Source of the DNA: Vitrella brassicaformis
Taxonomy: Eukaryota > Sar > Vitrellaceae
Direction of reading: 5' to 3'
Assembly: GCA_001179505.1 (NCBI GenBank)
Contig: CDMY01000285.1
Location: 9,740-73,739 of the forward strand
Length of the DNA stretch: 64,000 nt
In this document: piece after piece, positions 30,001 to 40,044 of the stretch
Numbering within the stretch: position 1 is the first letter of the stretch
How the letters are laid out: every line of letters begins with the position of its first letter
Translations under genes and position numbers: made by a program
The notes under the pieces: generated by a model
What the model was told of the DNA's origin: nothing
The model's database searches: none
Seen by the model: only the letters and a program-made list of their open reading frames with translations

Positions 30001-30465
30001 GTGTGTGCAGTTCGTGACGGGTACGTCTCGGGTGCCTCTGGAGGGCTTCACCAACCTGATGGGCATGCGGGGGCCCCAACGATTCTCAATCCACAGGTCG
30101 GTCAGCCAGCCAGACACAACACAACACCAAGTAAAGTAGTACCCCCCTGTCTTTCTTTCTGTCTGACTGTCTGTCTGTCTGTGTGTGTGGTGTCCCCTCC
30201 CTCCCTCAGGGCGTTCGGTGAGGATCGGCTGCCGTCGGCCCACACGTGCTTCAACCAGCTCGACCTGCCCGAGTACTCCAACGAAGACCAACTCAAGTCA
30301 GCACCAACCAATCACATACATCAACACGACAGACACCCAGTCACACCGCTCCCTCCCATTCCCTTGCTGTCTGCCTGCCTGTCTGTCTGTGTCCGAATGC
30401 CTGTGTGCAGGACGAAGCTCATCCAGGCGATCCACGAGGCCCGCGAGGGCTTCGGCTTCATCTGA
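6083..30465 (+). CDS. Giant HECT E3 ubiquitin ligase, HUWE1/UPL1/TOM1 family
   Basis: Transfers ubiquitin from an E2 to substrates through a thioester cysteine. I reconstruct 58 exons, from 6083-6232 to 30411-30465, summing to 18,537 nt (6,178 residues) in one frame. Human HUWE1 has about 4,370 residues and plant UPL1 about 3,680. In order: an N-terminal armadillo-like solenoid (DUF908/DUF913-type, residues 1 to about 1500); a UBA domain (about 1656-1697); an acidic region (about 3390-3530); four UBM-like ubiquitin-binding helices (about 4190-4614) with [30 protein letters not shown] and LPPEIMAEA; a Pro-Ala tract (about 5092-5123); and a C-terminal HECT domain ending in the family-typical EGFGFI. 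The catalytic Cys6145 is in [17 protein letters not shown]. Most extra length is Gln/Ala/Pro/Glu low-complexity insertion in three exons of 2.1-2.2 kb and 1.1 kb. One intron (9330-9396) is GC-AG. The start is the first ATG of exon 1, which opens a DUF908-like sequence. Confidence 0.95.
13253..13378 (+). other. UBA domain of the HUWE1-like ligase
   Basis: Within one long exon the protein reads [20 protein letters not shown], then a short turn and a helix ending [10 protein letters not shown]. This is the three-helix UBA pattern with the MGF loop that binds ubiquitin. HUWE1 and plant UPL1 carry a UBA at a comparable place, after the N-terminal solenoid. Confidence 0.9.
19396..19974 (+). other. 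Acidic segment of the HUWE1-like ligase
   Basis: Three consecutive exons encode runs of Asp and Glu, for example [15 protein letters not shown] and then almost continuous D/E for about 100 residues in exon 19665-19974. HUWE1 and yeast TOM1 also carry a long acidic region, so this is a family trait rather than an oddity. In Tom1 it has been linked to histone binding. Confidence 0.75.
22306..23796 (+). other. UBM-like ubiquitin-binding repeats (DUF4414 region)
   Basis: Four copies of the pattern F-x(2-3)-LP-x-(D/E)-(L/F/I)-R-x-E-(I/V) occur at about 22342-22402, 23324-23370, 23565-23608 plus 23720-23730, and 23739-23790. The third is split by an intron. The LP followed by an amphipathic helix is the hallmark of UBM motifs, which in HUWE1 bind ubiquitin and restrict chain type. 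In HUWE1 they also sit between the acidic region and the HECT domain. Confidence 0.8.
26165..26257 (+). repeat. Coding minisatellite encoding a Pro-Ala tract
   Basis: Imperfect tandem copies of CCAGCACCAGCGCCAG-like units encode about 30 residues of alternating Pro and Ala inside the HUWE1-like ligase. Such a tract forms an extended linker. It separates the UBM-containing half from the segment leading to HECT. Copy number is likely to vary between strains. Confidence 0.85.
28575..30465 (+). other. HECT catalytic domain
   Basis: Eight exons encode a complete HECT domain. Landmarks in order are [35 protein letters not shown], the conserved [12 protein letters not shown], and the catalytic-cysteine loop with TGC at 30247-30249. 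The C-terminal tail follows the conserved (L/A)I(H/Q)EAxEGFG ending. No catalytic residue is missing, so the ligase is expected to be active. Confidence 0.95.
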
Positions 30466-31996
30466 GGGCGGGGGGCGGGGCATCCAGTGGGGGCGATCGC
30501 AGCGTAGAGTGAGTGGTGGAGCGCTCACCAGTGGGGGAGTGGCGGAGGAGGAGGAAGAGATCATGATGATAGCCATCGAGGTGGATGGATCGTCCGCTTA
30601 ACAAAACAAGCCAGCTGTAGTGTGTCTTCAACAGACAGACCGACCGCTGTAGAGTAGTGTACCCCCCCCCCCCCCCCCCCCCCNNNNNNNNNNNNNNNNN
30701 NNNNNNNNNNNNNNNNNNNNNNNNNNNNNNNNNNNNNNNNNNNNNNNNNNNNNNNNNNNNNNNNNNNNNNNNNNNNNNNNNNNNNNNNNNNNNNNNNNNN
30801 NNNNNNNNNNNNNNNNNNNNNNNNNNNNNNNNNNNNNNNNNNNNNNNNNNNNNNNNNNNNNNNNNNNNNNNNNNNNNNNNNNNNNNNNNNNNNNNNNNNN
30901 NNNNNNNNNNNNNNNNNNNNNNNNNNNNNNNNNNNNNNNNNNNNNNNNNNNNNNNNNNNNNNNNNNNNNNNNNNNNNNNNNNNCCCACCTGGCCCCGTTC
31001 GGTGTGTTGAGTGAGTTGACTGGTTGTTCATTGGATGGCTGGATGGCTGGCTGGCTGGCCATCGCAAGAGAGCAGGCAGGCCTCTAGATAGGGGGCAGGC
31101 AGGCAGGCAGGTAGCATTCGACCGATGGCCACATTTGGATGGGTCGGTCATGAAGATTTCTTGTTTGCGCATGGGGGGCCCGGCCATTGCGAGTCACTCA
31201 GACGGTCTGTGTGCTGGCTGCCTGCTTCCCTGCCTGCCTGCCTGCCTGCCTGTGTCTCCCTCTCTCTCTCTTGAGAAGGGAGGAGTGTAGCCCAGCCCAG
31301 CCCAGCCAGCCATTCATTCAGGAGTGAGCGGTTTGTTTGCTCATCGTTTAATCGTGGCAGAGCCGCGTTGCGTGTGGTGATCGATGCGTGTGTGTGTCTG
31401 TATGGCTGTGTGTGTGTGTGTGCTGAGACATTGCCCCGCGGACCACAGATCTGCATGCGCTCTTTTTTACCTTTCTGCCTTGCCTGTCTGCCTGACTCCA
31501 TGGCTGCACGCCTACCCCTTGTATCTGTTTGCAGTGCCTGCGCGTCATAACAATGGCTAAATAGCCAAAGGTGGAAGGCAAAACATCAAGAGGGTATAGG
31601 GTTTCAAGAAAGGGTTTCAAGCGAAGGGTTTGTTGACGCGCCTTTCGCCAGGTTTAGATTCCGACGTCCTCTACGTCAGCGTCAGATCTCCGACAGCATA
31701 GCGAGCCCCAGCCTGTCCCAGTTCTCTGTCGCAGTCAGCTTAAGCAATTGTCTGTGTGGTGAGGATCTGGCTCTGTCGAGAGAACACACAAAAGGTCTGT
31801 ATGTGAGAGGCACAAGGAGTGAAAGGCGGTCGTCAAACAAGCAAGGGCCCTTGTTCATCTCCTGTCGGTTTCCGTTAGGTCGTCAAGGGGCGCTCCTCCT
31901 CCACTGCATCTGACGGGCTCCACCACATCATGACCACACTGCAAGCAGCAGGTGATGAGCACTGGCCGCAGCACTCGGGCGGTGCGGGGCCTCTGA
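30466..31996. other. Intergenic region with assembly gap
   Basis: This region lies downstream of the HECT ligase stop and upstream of the ankyrin-protein gene. It contains GGCTGGCTGGC- and CCTGCCTGCCTG-type tetranucleotide tracts around 31030-31260, the 300-N gap, and a less repetitive segment near 31560-31900 that probably holds the promoter and 5' end of the downstream gene. No open frame with recognisable protein content was seen. Confidence 0.5.
30684..30983. other. Assembly gap (300 N) next to poly-C
   Basis: Exactly 300 N follow a run of 22 C (30662-30683). The round length, identical to the second gap, suggests a default gap size, so the true distance is unknown. The gap is about 220 nt beyond the HECT ligase stop codon and does not interrupt a coding exon that I can see. 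Confidence 0.95.
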
Positions 31997-34698
31997 TGGA
32001 CGTTGACCAAGTACAGCAAGACCAGGGCGCCGTCATCGGACCGTTCGAGGGGCACACTGTGGGTCAACAGAGGCGTGGACCATGCGCGCCGCTTCCGGAC
32101 CGTCACGAAGGACCAGCCTCTCGTGGCCGTCCCCCTCTCTCTCGAGGTGGCAGATGAGCTCTCCTTCACGTGTGAGGGTGACGGCAATGTGGCCATCGAG
32201 GTGGTCTGGCGCTCTCAGAGGTAACGGACAGCACAATGTGTTTGCCACCTCTAAACGCACTGCTTTTGCCTCTTTGTGTCCATCAGCACTGGTGGTGGGG
32301 CGGCGCCCGTCAAGCTCCTCCACATCGCTGCACCTGCTCCTGCCCATGCAGCGACGGACGACGAGCACCAGGAGGGCGGCGGGGGTGAAATGATAGACAT
32401 CGACGCAGTGCACCAGGACGGCACTGAGGCTGACGGTCAGCAAGTGCTGAACCAACGACACACGAAAGACGCGGCGAAACAAATCTGACGATGTTTGTAT
32501 ATGTCCAGGCCCAGGCAAGCAGGAGGGCGATGGGATGACCGTCGAGGGAGAGGGTCCGCAGGCACCAGCTGAGAGCGAATCTGTGAGGCACTCATTCATT
32601 CATCAGTACACCGCCGGTCGATGTATGCGATATATGCGACTCACTCGTCGCCCTCTCGTTCCTTCCCATCTCGGTTTTGTGTGTGTGGGTGGCACGCAGG
32701 ACAGCGAGGAGGAGGAGGAGGAGGACGAAGAGGAGGAGGAGGAGGAGGACGAGGAAGACGACCGCTATAAGGAGGACGACGACACCCTCGACGACGACAG
32801 CGATATCGATATCGACGACGAAAGCGATATAGACGACGGCCATGAGGAGGAAGGTACGCCAGATAGACGGCAGAGAAGGCGATGCTCACACACGTTCGCT
32901 CACTGTGTGCCTCGTGTGGTGGGTGGCTATGTGGTGTTGTGCTGCAGGCGTAGCGATCGACCATGTCGCGGCCACCTCACTCGCTGTGCCGGACGGCTGC
33001 GTGGGAGCGGACGAGATCGAGGCCGTGTTCCCCCGCGGCACCAGCAAGGCCACCAAGGACCTGGCAGTGGGCGTCATCAATCGCACCATCACCAAACAGC
33101 GAGTGACCCACCTCCTCGGGCAGGGGGCCAACCCCAACGTCAAGCCTCGACTGAGAAGCCGTCTGCCCGACGGCGACGACTTCAGGAACACGTCGGGTTT
33201 GTGGAGGAACTACTCCCTCCTCGTCCTCGCCATCCAGAACAAGTCCGACTACACCGTCCCAATCATCCGCGAGTACTACGTGAGCGGCCGTATCATCGTC
33301 CTGCCCCAGTGGCCCTCTGGTGAGCAGCAGTCGGCCGTCATGGAGGCACTCATCGAGGCAGGGGCCGACCCCAACGCGGCATCAATCAGTTGGGTCGTGG
33401 ACAGACCCATGTGTGTGGCGGTCTCGTCCGGTGACGAGACGGCATTCAACGTGCTCATGGCGCGTCACGTCCGTCTGCGCCACTCGTTCGACCTGGACCA
33501 CGGGCATCCGGTGCTGGAGCTCCGCGATGCCCGTGGTCGGCCCCCCGACGAGTACCTGCAGGTGCTGCTGTCCATGTACCAGCGCCTCGTCGAGCTCGAT
33601 CCCACCCTCGCCACCGAACGAGACGAGGATGCCAGTGGCGACAACCTGGTGCACATAGCGCGGGGGGGGCGCTACCCCGAATGGTTCATCGACGCCTACC
33701 TCAACCTCATCACAGAGCACGGCGCCGACATCGCGGCAGAGAACAACAACAGATGGACGCCACTGCACAAAGCGGCAGATGTGGGCTCTCCCCACGTGGC
33801 CCAGTTCCTCTGCCGCAAGCTGCCCACTGCGGACATCAACAACAGACAGAACAGCATTCACCAGACGCCCCTCGCCAGAGCTGCCGGCGACCTCAGTCAC
33901 CTCACCCAGCAGCTTCAGGACCCCAACACGTCCGAGGCCGACAAGGTGGAGTGTCGTGCCGAGCTTGACAACCTCAAGCTGACCATCCGGACGCTGCTGC
34001 GGGCGGGCGGCGACATCAGCAGCATCCCCACAGACACACAGGAGGGCCACCGTCAGCGCCAGCTGGTGGTGGACGAGTACGCCACGGTGCTCAACAAGGT
34101 GGGCGCTATCGTCACGGATGCCGTCAATGATGCCCTCGCCCCCCACCGCTCTCTCGCGGCCGTCCTCACCCACCTGCTGCCCCTCGCCCCCCACCATGAC
34201 GGCGCCAAACCCCACCCCACTCCATCCATCCTCTCATTCGGCCCACACGAGTCCACCATCTTCGGCTGGGACATCGCATCATACCCCTTCGATGTGGATA
34301 CAGCGGCATCGGCCACCACTGAGGCCATCGGCATGCGACACACCGACCTGGCCCGGCGTGTGTGTGCGGCAGCGAAGCACTTCTTTCTCTCGGCGGTGAA
34401 GGCCAGCAGCAACAGGGAGGTGGTCGGCGGGACGAGGCATGAGCAGCGAGGCAACAAGCGCGGCAAGGTGCCTGTGCCACCGCTGCAGTGTTTTGTGGTG
34501 GGCGGTGTGGGTGGCCGCAAGATGGAGTTGCGTGAGGTGGTGCAGCGGGCCATCCTGGACGAGGCGGCCAAGTGGGAGGTGGGGGAGATCGACAACGGCT
34601 TCAGCACGGATGTGCCGGCCATCGAGTGGGGGGCGGTGGGGTGGGTCGACAAGGGGCGGGACGGGAGGCAGACATTCAGATCGCTGCAGCTCACATGA
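31997..34698 (+). CDS. Ankyrin-repeat protein with acidic segment, 5' end unresolved
   Basis: Role unknown; ankyrin repeats mediate protein-protein contacts. Supported exons are about 31997-32220, 32287-32435, 32509-32582, 32700-32853 and 32948-34698. The first exon has no ATG in its frame (a TGA lies at 31994-31996), so an upstream exon must supply the start; ATGs at 31930, 31950 and 31996 are in other frames. Exon 4 is almost pure Asp/Glu. The long last exon holds degenerate ankyrin units: VTHLLGQGANPNVK, MEALIEAGADPNAAS, NRWTPLHKAADVGSPHVAQF, TIRTLLRAGGDIS. The C-terminal 150 residues include a KRGKVPVPPLQCFVVGGVGG segment that I do not recognise. No membrane segment or signal peptide is visible. 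Confidence is high for the last exon and moderate for the small ones. Confidence 0.75.
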
Positions 34699-35383
34699 GC
34701 GAGGCAATGAAACAGGTAGTTTTGCGTCAAGAGAGCTGGGTGCTCTCTGGTCAGCTGCTCGTCTCTGTCTTTTTGGCCTCCGTTTTCAAGCTGAGACGAT
34801 TGCTGTCGGGTGGTGTCCTGTCTGTCTTGTTGTGCACACTCACTCTTTGCTGGTGTTGCTGCTGTGCCGTGTTGGTGGTGGGGGTGGCGGTGGTGATGGT
34901 GTGCTGCAGCCGCCGAAGTATTTCCCGAAGGGCACAGCAGCGTCGTGTGTGTGTGTGTGCTCTATGTGAGGGTGCGGGGTGCGGCTGACTGCTGCGTACC
35001 GCTGCGTGAAATGCTGACGGATGGTGTCAGTGAGTGAGTGAGTGCTGTATTAGGCCTTTATCCTCTCTCTCTCTCTCTCTGTGTGGGGGGGGGGGTGCAT
35101 GTTTGTGTCATCGGCATAATGTCAAGGAGGTGTGCCGATGAAATCGTTTTTGTGTCTTGAGTGTGTCTGATTGTTTTCTAGTGGCGCGGACTGGACACCG
35201 ATTTGACATACACGCTGGCGGATGGGATACACACACAGACTGATGAATGAATGAGTGGGGAACGTCAGCACAACATAGCACACTAACGTCCACGCACACC
35301 CATGGAGACCATGCAGCCAGCACCCTTAATTAAATCCAACACCACCACAGCACAGCACCGAAAAACACCCCACAGCAACCGTC
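34699..35383. other. Convergent intergenic region
   Basis: This region lies between the stop codons of the plus-strand ankyrin gene and the minus-strand transporter gene, so it should hold two 3' UTRs. It has a TG-rich tract (34934-34960), a CT run (35061-35080) and a G run (35086-35094). No gene was seen. Confidence 0.5.
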
Positions 35384-37558
35384 TCATCTCATCTCGGTTC
35401 GCATGTTTCCATGTAGGCCGCCATCAATCAGATCTGATGCGGCCGCGACGCTATCCACGGCGGCACGTAATATGACGACTGCACAATCGACACATACAAA
35501 GTTACACACGCATGGCCTGTCAGGTTCTGTGCGATGGGATCTCTTGCTCACCGATTTGGGAAACGACGAACTGGGCGAGCCTGACGGCAGCACAGACGTC
35601 TCCTGCTGCTGCTGCTGTGCCTGCAAGCCGCCACTTGCCGACTCGTCCCCCCTGCCCCTGATGGCGCTGTCGGCACTGTCCCTCTGGCCGCCGTGATATT
35701 GGTAGCTCGACGCACTGCTGACCGTGCTGTGGGTGCTGGAGGTGAGGCTCGTGTCCATCTGCGGGGGCGGGGTGAAAGAGGAGGGGTGGCTGGTGGTGGT
35801 GTGGGTGCCGTTGATGGCTGCCCGTGTGGTGCCGATGGGCGGGACGGCGTTGAGGTTGGAGGGCTCGAGGACCTTGGGAGGGGGGGACTTGGACTCGACA
35901 GACGTCATGGGCAGATAACTCTGAGGCCTGGTGACAACACAACATGGCACACACGACGGATGAATGGATGGATGGATGGATGGTCTGTGTGTGATTGGTG
36001 TACCGACCTAGCGGCGCTGCCTCCGGGTTTCTTGCCGAGCAGCAGCCGTCTGAGGAACCTCCGGAGTGAGGCAGGCAGCCGCACTCGCCGCCTGCCGCCC
36101 TCCGCCCCCGCCATTGGCACATCGTCCTTGCCGCTGTAGAGGTACATGGCGACGATGACGAGTGAGGTGCCGACGACATAGAAAAGGGATGGCGTGAAGT
36201 CGCCGATGAGGTGGTAGGAGAGCAGACACGACAGGGCGATGGACGTGGCGTTGCCGAAACACTTCAAGATGTTGTCCGCATACTTGAGCACCGCCGCCAC
36301 GACCATCCCGCCCAAAGCCTACAGGTAGGCGATGGAGTCCATCCTTGTGTCATGTCCGTGTGTAGCTAGCTGCCTTGTTCTCACTGGTTGCTTGCCTGCA
36401 GGAGGATGACGGTCCAGACGAGGCCGTTGTAGCCCTGGAAGAAGCCATCTCGCGCCACCGCGGCTCCGTCGTAGACCAGGCAGCCCGCCAGACCCATCAT
36501 GGCACCAAACAGAGCAAGCTGGATGTTGCGAACCCTCCACACACACATAAAGTAGAGACACACACACACACAGAGCAAACCATCGGCATGGTTCGATCGT
36601 GCCAGCTGCTATTTCCACTCCTCTCTTACCAGATGGACACCTTCGCCCCTTTGAGGATTCTTTCCAGCAACACGCCAGCCAGCCCTACCACCACACACGC
36701 CGCACAAGGCGTCCGTCCTGACATGTTCCGACTCGCTCCCCTCCTATCTACCTGAGGTAAAGCACGCGGCGAGGACGGCCGCCAGTCCGATGGCCGTGGA
36801 GCCGCCGAATGTGTCTGGCTTCACGGCATTGTTGCTGGAGGGCGGGATCTGGATGAGGGCCACGCCGGCCGTCAGGACGATGAGCGACAGCCACTTGAGC
36901 AACGACAGCTGCTTGTGCAGAATCATCACCGACAGCAATGCAGTGGTCAGGATCTTCAGCTGATACGTCACCTGCACCATCCACCAACGGCAGGCAGAGG
37001 AAACACACACACACACACACACATCGTCTGTCCAAATGTCTGTCCGTGTCTGTGCATGGGCAGCCGACGACTGACTGACTGACTGACCTGATACATGGCC
37101 CCGCTGAGGTGGGAGAGGGCGACGAAGAGGAGGTTGTTCTGGATGGTGTAGAGGAGGGCGGGGATGCCCACTTTGAGGGTGGTCATGGGCTTGGCGAAGA
37201 CCTCAGTGCGGAAGAGCCTCACCAGCCTGTCCACCTGGAAGCTGTTCTCCTGCCACACAAGAACCACCGACGCCACTAGCTTCAGGATCTAGCCATCACA
37301 CACCACACACACAGACCAATGGAAGACTGCTTCTGTGCGCTTCTTGCGTTGTGTTGTGTTCGCGTGATCTGGTCTTCTGACCTCGCTGCTGACGACGGCG
37401 GATGTGTTGAGGTATCTGGGTCCGTCCGTCTTGACCATCCTGCTGTAGCGCATGGTGATGACGACAGCGGTCGTCTGGAACACGAGCGCCGCCAAGGACA
37501 CCACCTTCATGGGCACCTTGACGCCACACACTACCATCGACGGACCTTCTTTCCCCAT
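35384..37558 (-). CDS. Nucleotide-sugar transporter, SLC35A family
   Basis: Exchanges a cytosolic nucleotide sugar for the nucleoside monophosphate across the Golgi or ER membrane. Seven exons (37558-37382, 37288-37088, 36971-36752, 36684-36630, 36534-36396, 36318-36008, 35927-35384) give 548 residues. Family signatures are clear: [36 protein letters not shown] followed by a hydrophobic helix, and [19 protein letters not shown] before the last two membrane helices. About ten hydrophobic segments are spread over residues 15 to about 335. SLC35A members are usually 320-400 residues. The surplus is a C-terminal tail of roughly 200 residues rich in Arg, then Ser, Pro and Gln, predicted cytosolic. 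The intron between exons 5 and 6 (36319-36395) has a GC donor (CTGCAG|GCAAGC on the minus strand); only that choice keeps the frame. The substrate (UDP-GlcNAc, UDP-Gal or CMP-sialate type) cannot be told from sequence alone. Confidence 0.93.
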
Positions 37559-37790
37559 TATCGATACTGCCGAGCTTAATTGAGATGCCGGTCAGTTGCG
37601 GCCGCTTCTCCTCCTTTGCGAGCTTAGAAATGAGGAGGGAAGCGATCGTACGGGTTTTTCCCACTGTCGGGACGATTCTGGAGGTCAGCTGAGGCGTCAG
37701 AAGAGCCCTGTGACGAGATTGGTGGCTGATCTTGACGTTTTCTGAAGAGCCCCATTGCAGCGTTCCTGCGGATCTGCCAATGTGATCTCG
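37559..37790. promoter_or_regulatory. Bidirectional 5' region of transporter and GT8 genes
   Basis: Only 232 nt separate the start codons of the divergent nucleotide-sugar transporter and GT8 glycosyltransferase genes. Both promoters and 5' UTRs must fit here, which makes a shared bidirectional promoter likely. The segment is less GC-rich and free of the CA/TG repeats that fill nearby introns. No known motif was identified. Confidence 0.5.
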
Positions 37791-39515
37791 ATGCGTCTGT
37801 GGACGAATCGGGTGTTGGAGGTGGTGACCATCGCCGTGTTTTCTGCCCTGTCGCTGTGGCAGGGTGCCCTTCTCCTCCTCAACCACAGGCAACACTTGTG
37901 GACTGCGACAAGCCAGGCCGGGATAACGACAGCGGGGGACACGTCGGCAGCGCCTGTCCATGAAGGCGTTCCCAACACGAAGGAGCCGTTGCAACAGCAG
38001 GGCGACACAAGAATGGGTAACAGAAATCACGAAAACAAGACGATGGATGGCGAACGGGCGGAAAAGGCTGGGGAGAGGAGGTGGCGGGACGTGTTTGTCG
38101 TTACCGGAGCAGACAGGAAACAGTACCAGGTAGGTAGGGTAGGTCAGTCATCATTCCAAACAAGCACAGCGCACGAGGGAAAGCGGCATGGAGGCTGGCT
38201 TCTCTTCCTTCGGTCTTCCTCCCCCGATGTTTCCTTCAGGCCATCTTGGCCCTGGTGCGCTCCATATCTGAGAGTGCCCGGAGCTCAATCAGCCGTAGGC
38301 GCCTCAATATTGTCGTGGCAGTGGAGCGACAAGACCAGCACTGCATGACCAAGGCAAGGCAGGCAGGCCAACTTTCATCAGACGAGAGGAGGACTGTGCT
38401 GTTGTGCTGTTGCAGATGCTTGAGTGCGGTGGCTATGCCGTCAGCGGCAGTGCGCCGAACGCCACTCTCCCTCATCTGTCGTCATCGCAGTCCCTCCGCG
38501 TGTTTGTGCTGGGCATCAGCCCGACAGAGGTGCGGCTTGCAGCGGGGCAGCACTCGCAGGTTGGTTAGATGTAGAGAGCCTCTGGCGGACGCAAGAGGGC
38601 TATGGTTGGCTGTCTGTGTGCAGGTGCTGTTCAACTTCGTCCGTTTCTATCTGCCTGAGCTGCTGCCCACGGCCGCCAAGGCCATATGGCTAGACGCAGA
38701 CATGCTCGTCAAGGTAACGAAAGGCAAGCGCCCGGAACAAACATCGCCATACCATGTCGCACAACGCTGTCCTCCTCTTTCATTCAGTCGGACATCACAT
38801 GGCTGGCAGGCATGTGTTTTGTCGACGACCGATCTCGTGAGCACGTCGGCCTTGCAGCTGTGAAGCGTGAGGGCTTCACGTTCGTCAAGAAGTTCCGCAA
38901 CAAACCCGCCTTCGAAGAGGTCCTGCGAGTGCATCTCAAAGTCGACACCTCCAAGAGCATGTTTAATGCAGGCAGGCGACAGAAGCCCTGCCTGCCCATA
39001 ACACACACAAAGATCATCGCCTACACACCCACGTATGCATGGTATGGCCATCTGTGGGTGCAGGTATGTGTGTGCTGAATCTGGATTACTGGCGCCGTCA
39101 CCGGCTGACGGAAGAGGTGGAGCGTTTGGTGTATCGCATGAGGTCGCTGGGAGTGGGGCGGTACGGCGGGCAGTCGACCGTGGAGAGCAGCCAGATCCCG
39201 CTGTGCGTCCTGTTCGCCAGCAGACAGGTCCAGCCTCTGTCATGGAAATGGAACTCACTGCACTTCGGCTGGAGCAAGAAACTCAGATCGCGGGTGGGAA
39301 AGAGGGAGAGACACGGACGTGCTGTGCTGTGCTGTGCTGTGCTGCGAGCGCGGCAAGCCATTGTGGTGTTTGTCCTCGTGTCGTGTCAGGTGAGGGCATC
39401 GAGAATAATGCATTTCAACGGGTATTACAAGCCATGGAGCCCCGATGGGCTGTACCAGGACGTGTGGCGGGCATACTTTGACCCAATCAGCCACTGCTAC
39501 AGACACTGTCTTTGA
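37791..39515 (+). CDS. Glycosyltransferase family 8, type II membrane protein
   Basis: Transfers a sugar from a nucleotide-sugar donor, presumably in the Golgi lumen. Seven exons (37791-38129, 38240-38353, 38416-38559, 38624-38713, 38788-38971, 39064-39293, 39390-39515) give 408 residues. Residues about 9-30 are one hydrophobic signal anchor after a short basic N-terminus. The GT8 metal-binding DxD is D223-A-D225 in WLDADMLVK, and the C-terminal HxxGxxKPW signature is HFNGYYKPW starting at His375. The segment GMCVLNLDYWRRH matches the conserved N(S/A)GV(M/L)x(I/L)xL(K/D)xW stretch of the family. Two introns have GC donors (38354-38415 AAG|GCAAGG; 38972-39063 GCAG|GCAGGC); frame is lost otherwise. 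I chose ATG 37791 because the upstream in-frame codon at 37755 is TTG. Acceptor and linkage are not predictable. Confidence 0.92.
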
Positions 39516-40044
39516 CCGTCTCGATCAGGTCCAAACCGTTGTCTCTTGGCATATCTCTTGGCTGAACACATGAGCACAACACACCGAGGCCTTGCCGTAG
39601 GTCACACGCGGAAAGTGGGCTGGAGGGGAAGGACGTGTGCGCCGTTTTTAGACTCAACTGCTGCCATGCCATTGGCCTGAATGTATGAGTGACTCTGAGG
39701 GATCGATCGGTTAATGTCAGTGTTGCTCATGGTTTGTCCGCCGTGTAGTTGTCTTATGAATCAATCATGATTTCCCAAACTCATGTATATATATAACCAT
39801 GCAGCGCACACCAGCACACCATCCAATCGACTACCTGCCTGCCCGCCCTCCTGCCCACTCTCCTCCGCTATCGTTGTGTGTGCCTCTCTCTCTGACTCTC
39901 TCTGGATTGTGCTCTCAATACTGCAGTTGTGCGAACAGGCAGCCAGCCATCCATCCAGCTATCCAAGCACACCACTCACTCGACCATACACACATACGCG
40001 CACCGATCGAGCAATTCCCGCCCACCGTCCAGTAATTATTCAAT
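39516..40044. other. Convergent intergenic region
   Basis: Stop codons of the GT8 gene (plus) and the alveolin gene (minus) face each other across 529 nt. This must hold both 3' UTRs. There is an AT-richer segment near 39770-39800 with TATATATATAA. No gene was seen. Confidence 0.5.

Noticed and set aside
6083-30465. Splitting the HUWE1-like locus into several genes at low-complexity stretches
   Set aside because: All 58 exons join in one frame to an exact multiple of three, and domain order matches HUWE1/UPL1 from DUF908 to HECT. There is no in-frame stop or second promoter-like spacer.
31560-31740. Possible tRNA or small RNA gene (less repetitive segment with inverted bits such as ACGTCCTCTACGT)
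   Set aside because: No cloverleaf with a GTTCRANNC B box or matching acceptor stem could be built.
34439-34988. Plus-strand frames with hydrophobic stretches beyond the ankyrin gene stop
   Set aside because: They start inside the ankyrin exon in another frame or lie in the 3' region. The Leu/Val/Cys runs come from TG-rich sequence, not from a conserved protein.
38354-38415. Read-through of the GT8 exon into TKARQAGQLSSDERR
   Set aside because: The frame stays open but then misses the conserved MLECGGYAV and downstream GT8 blocks. A GC-AG intron at this position restores them.
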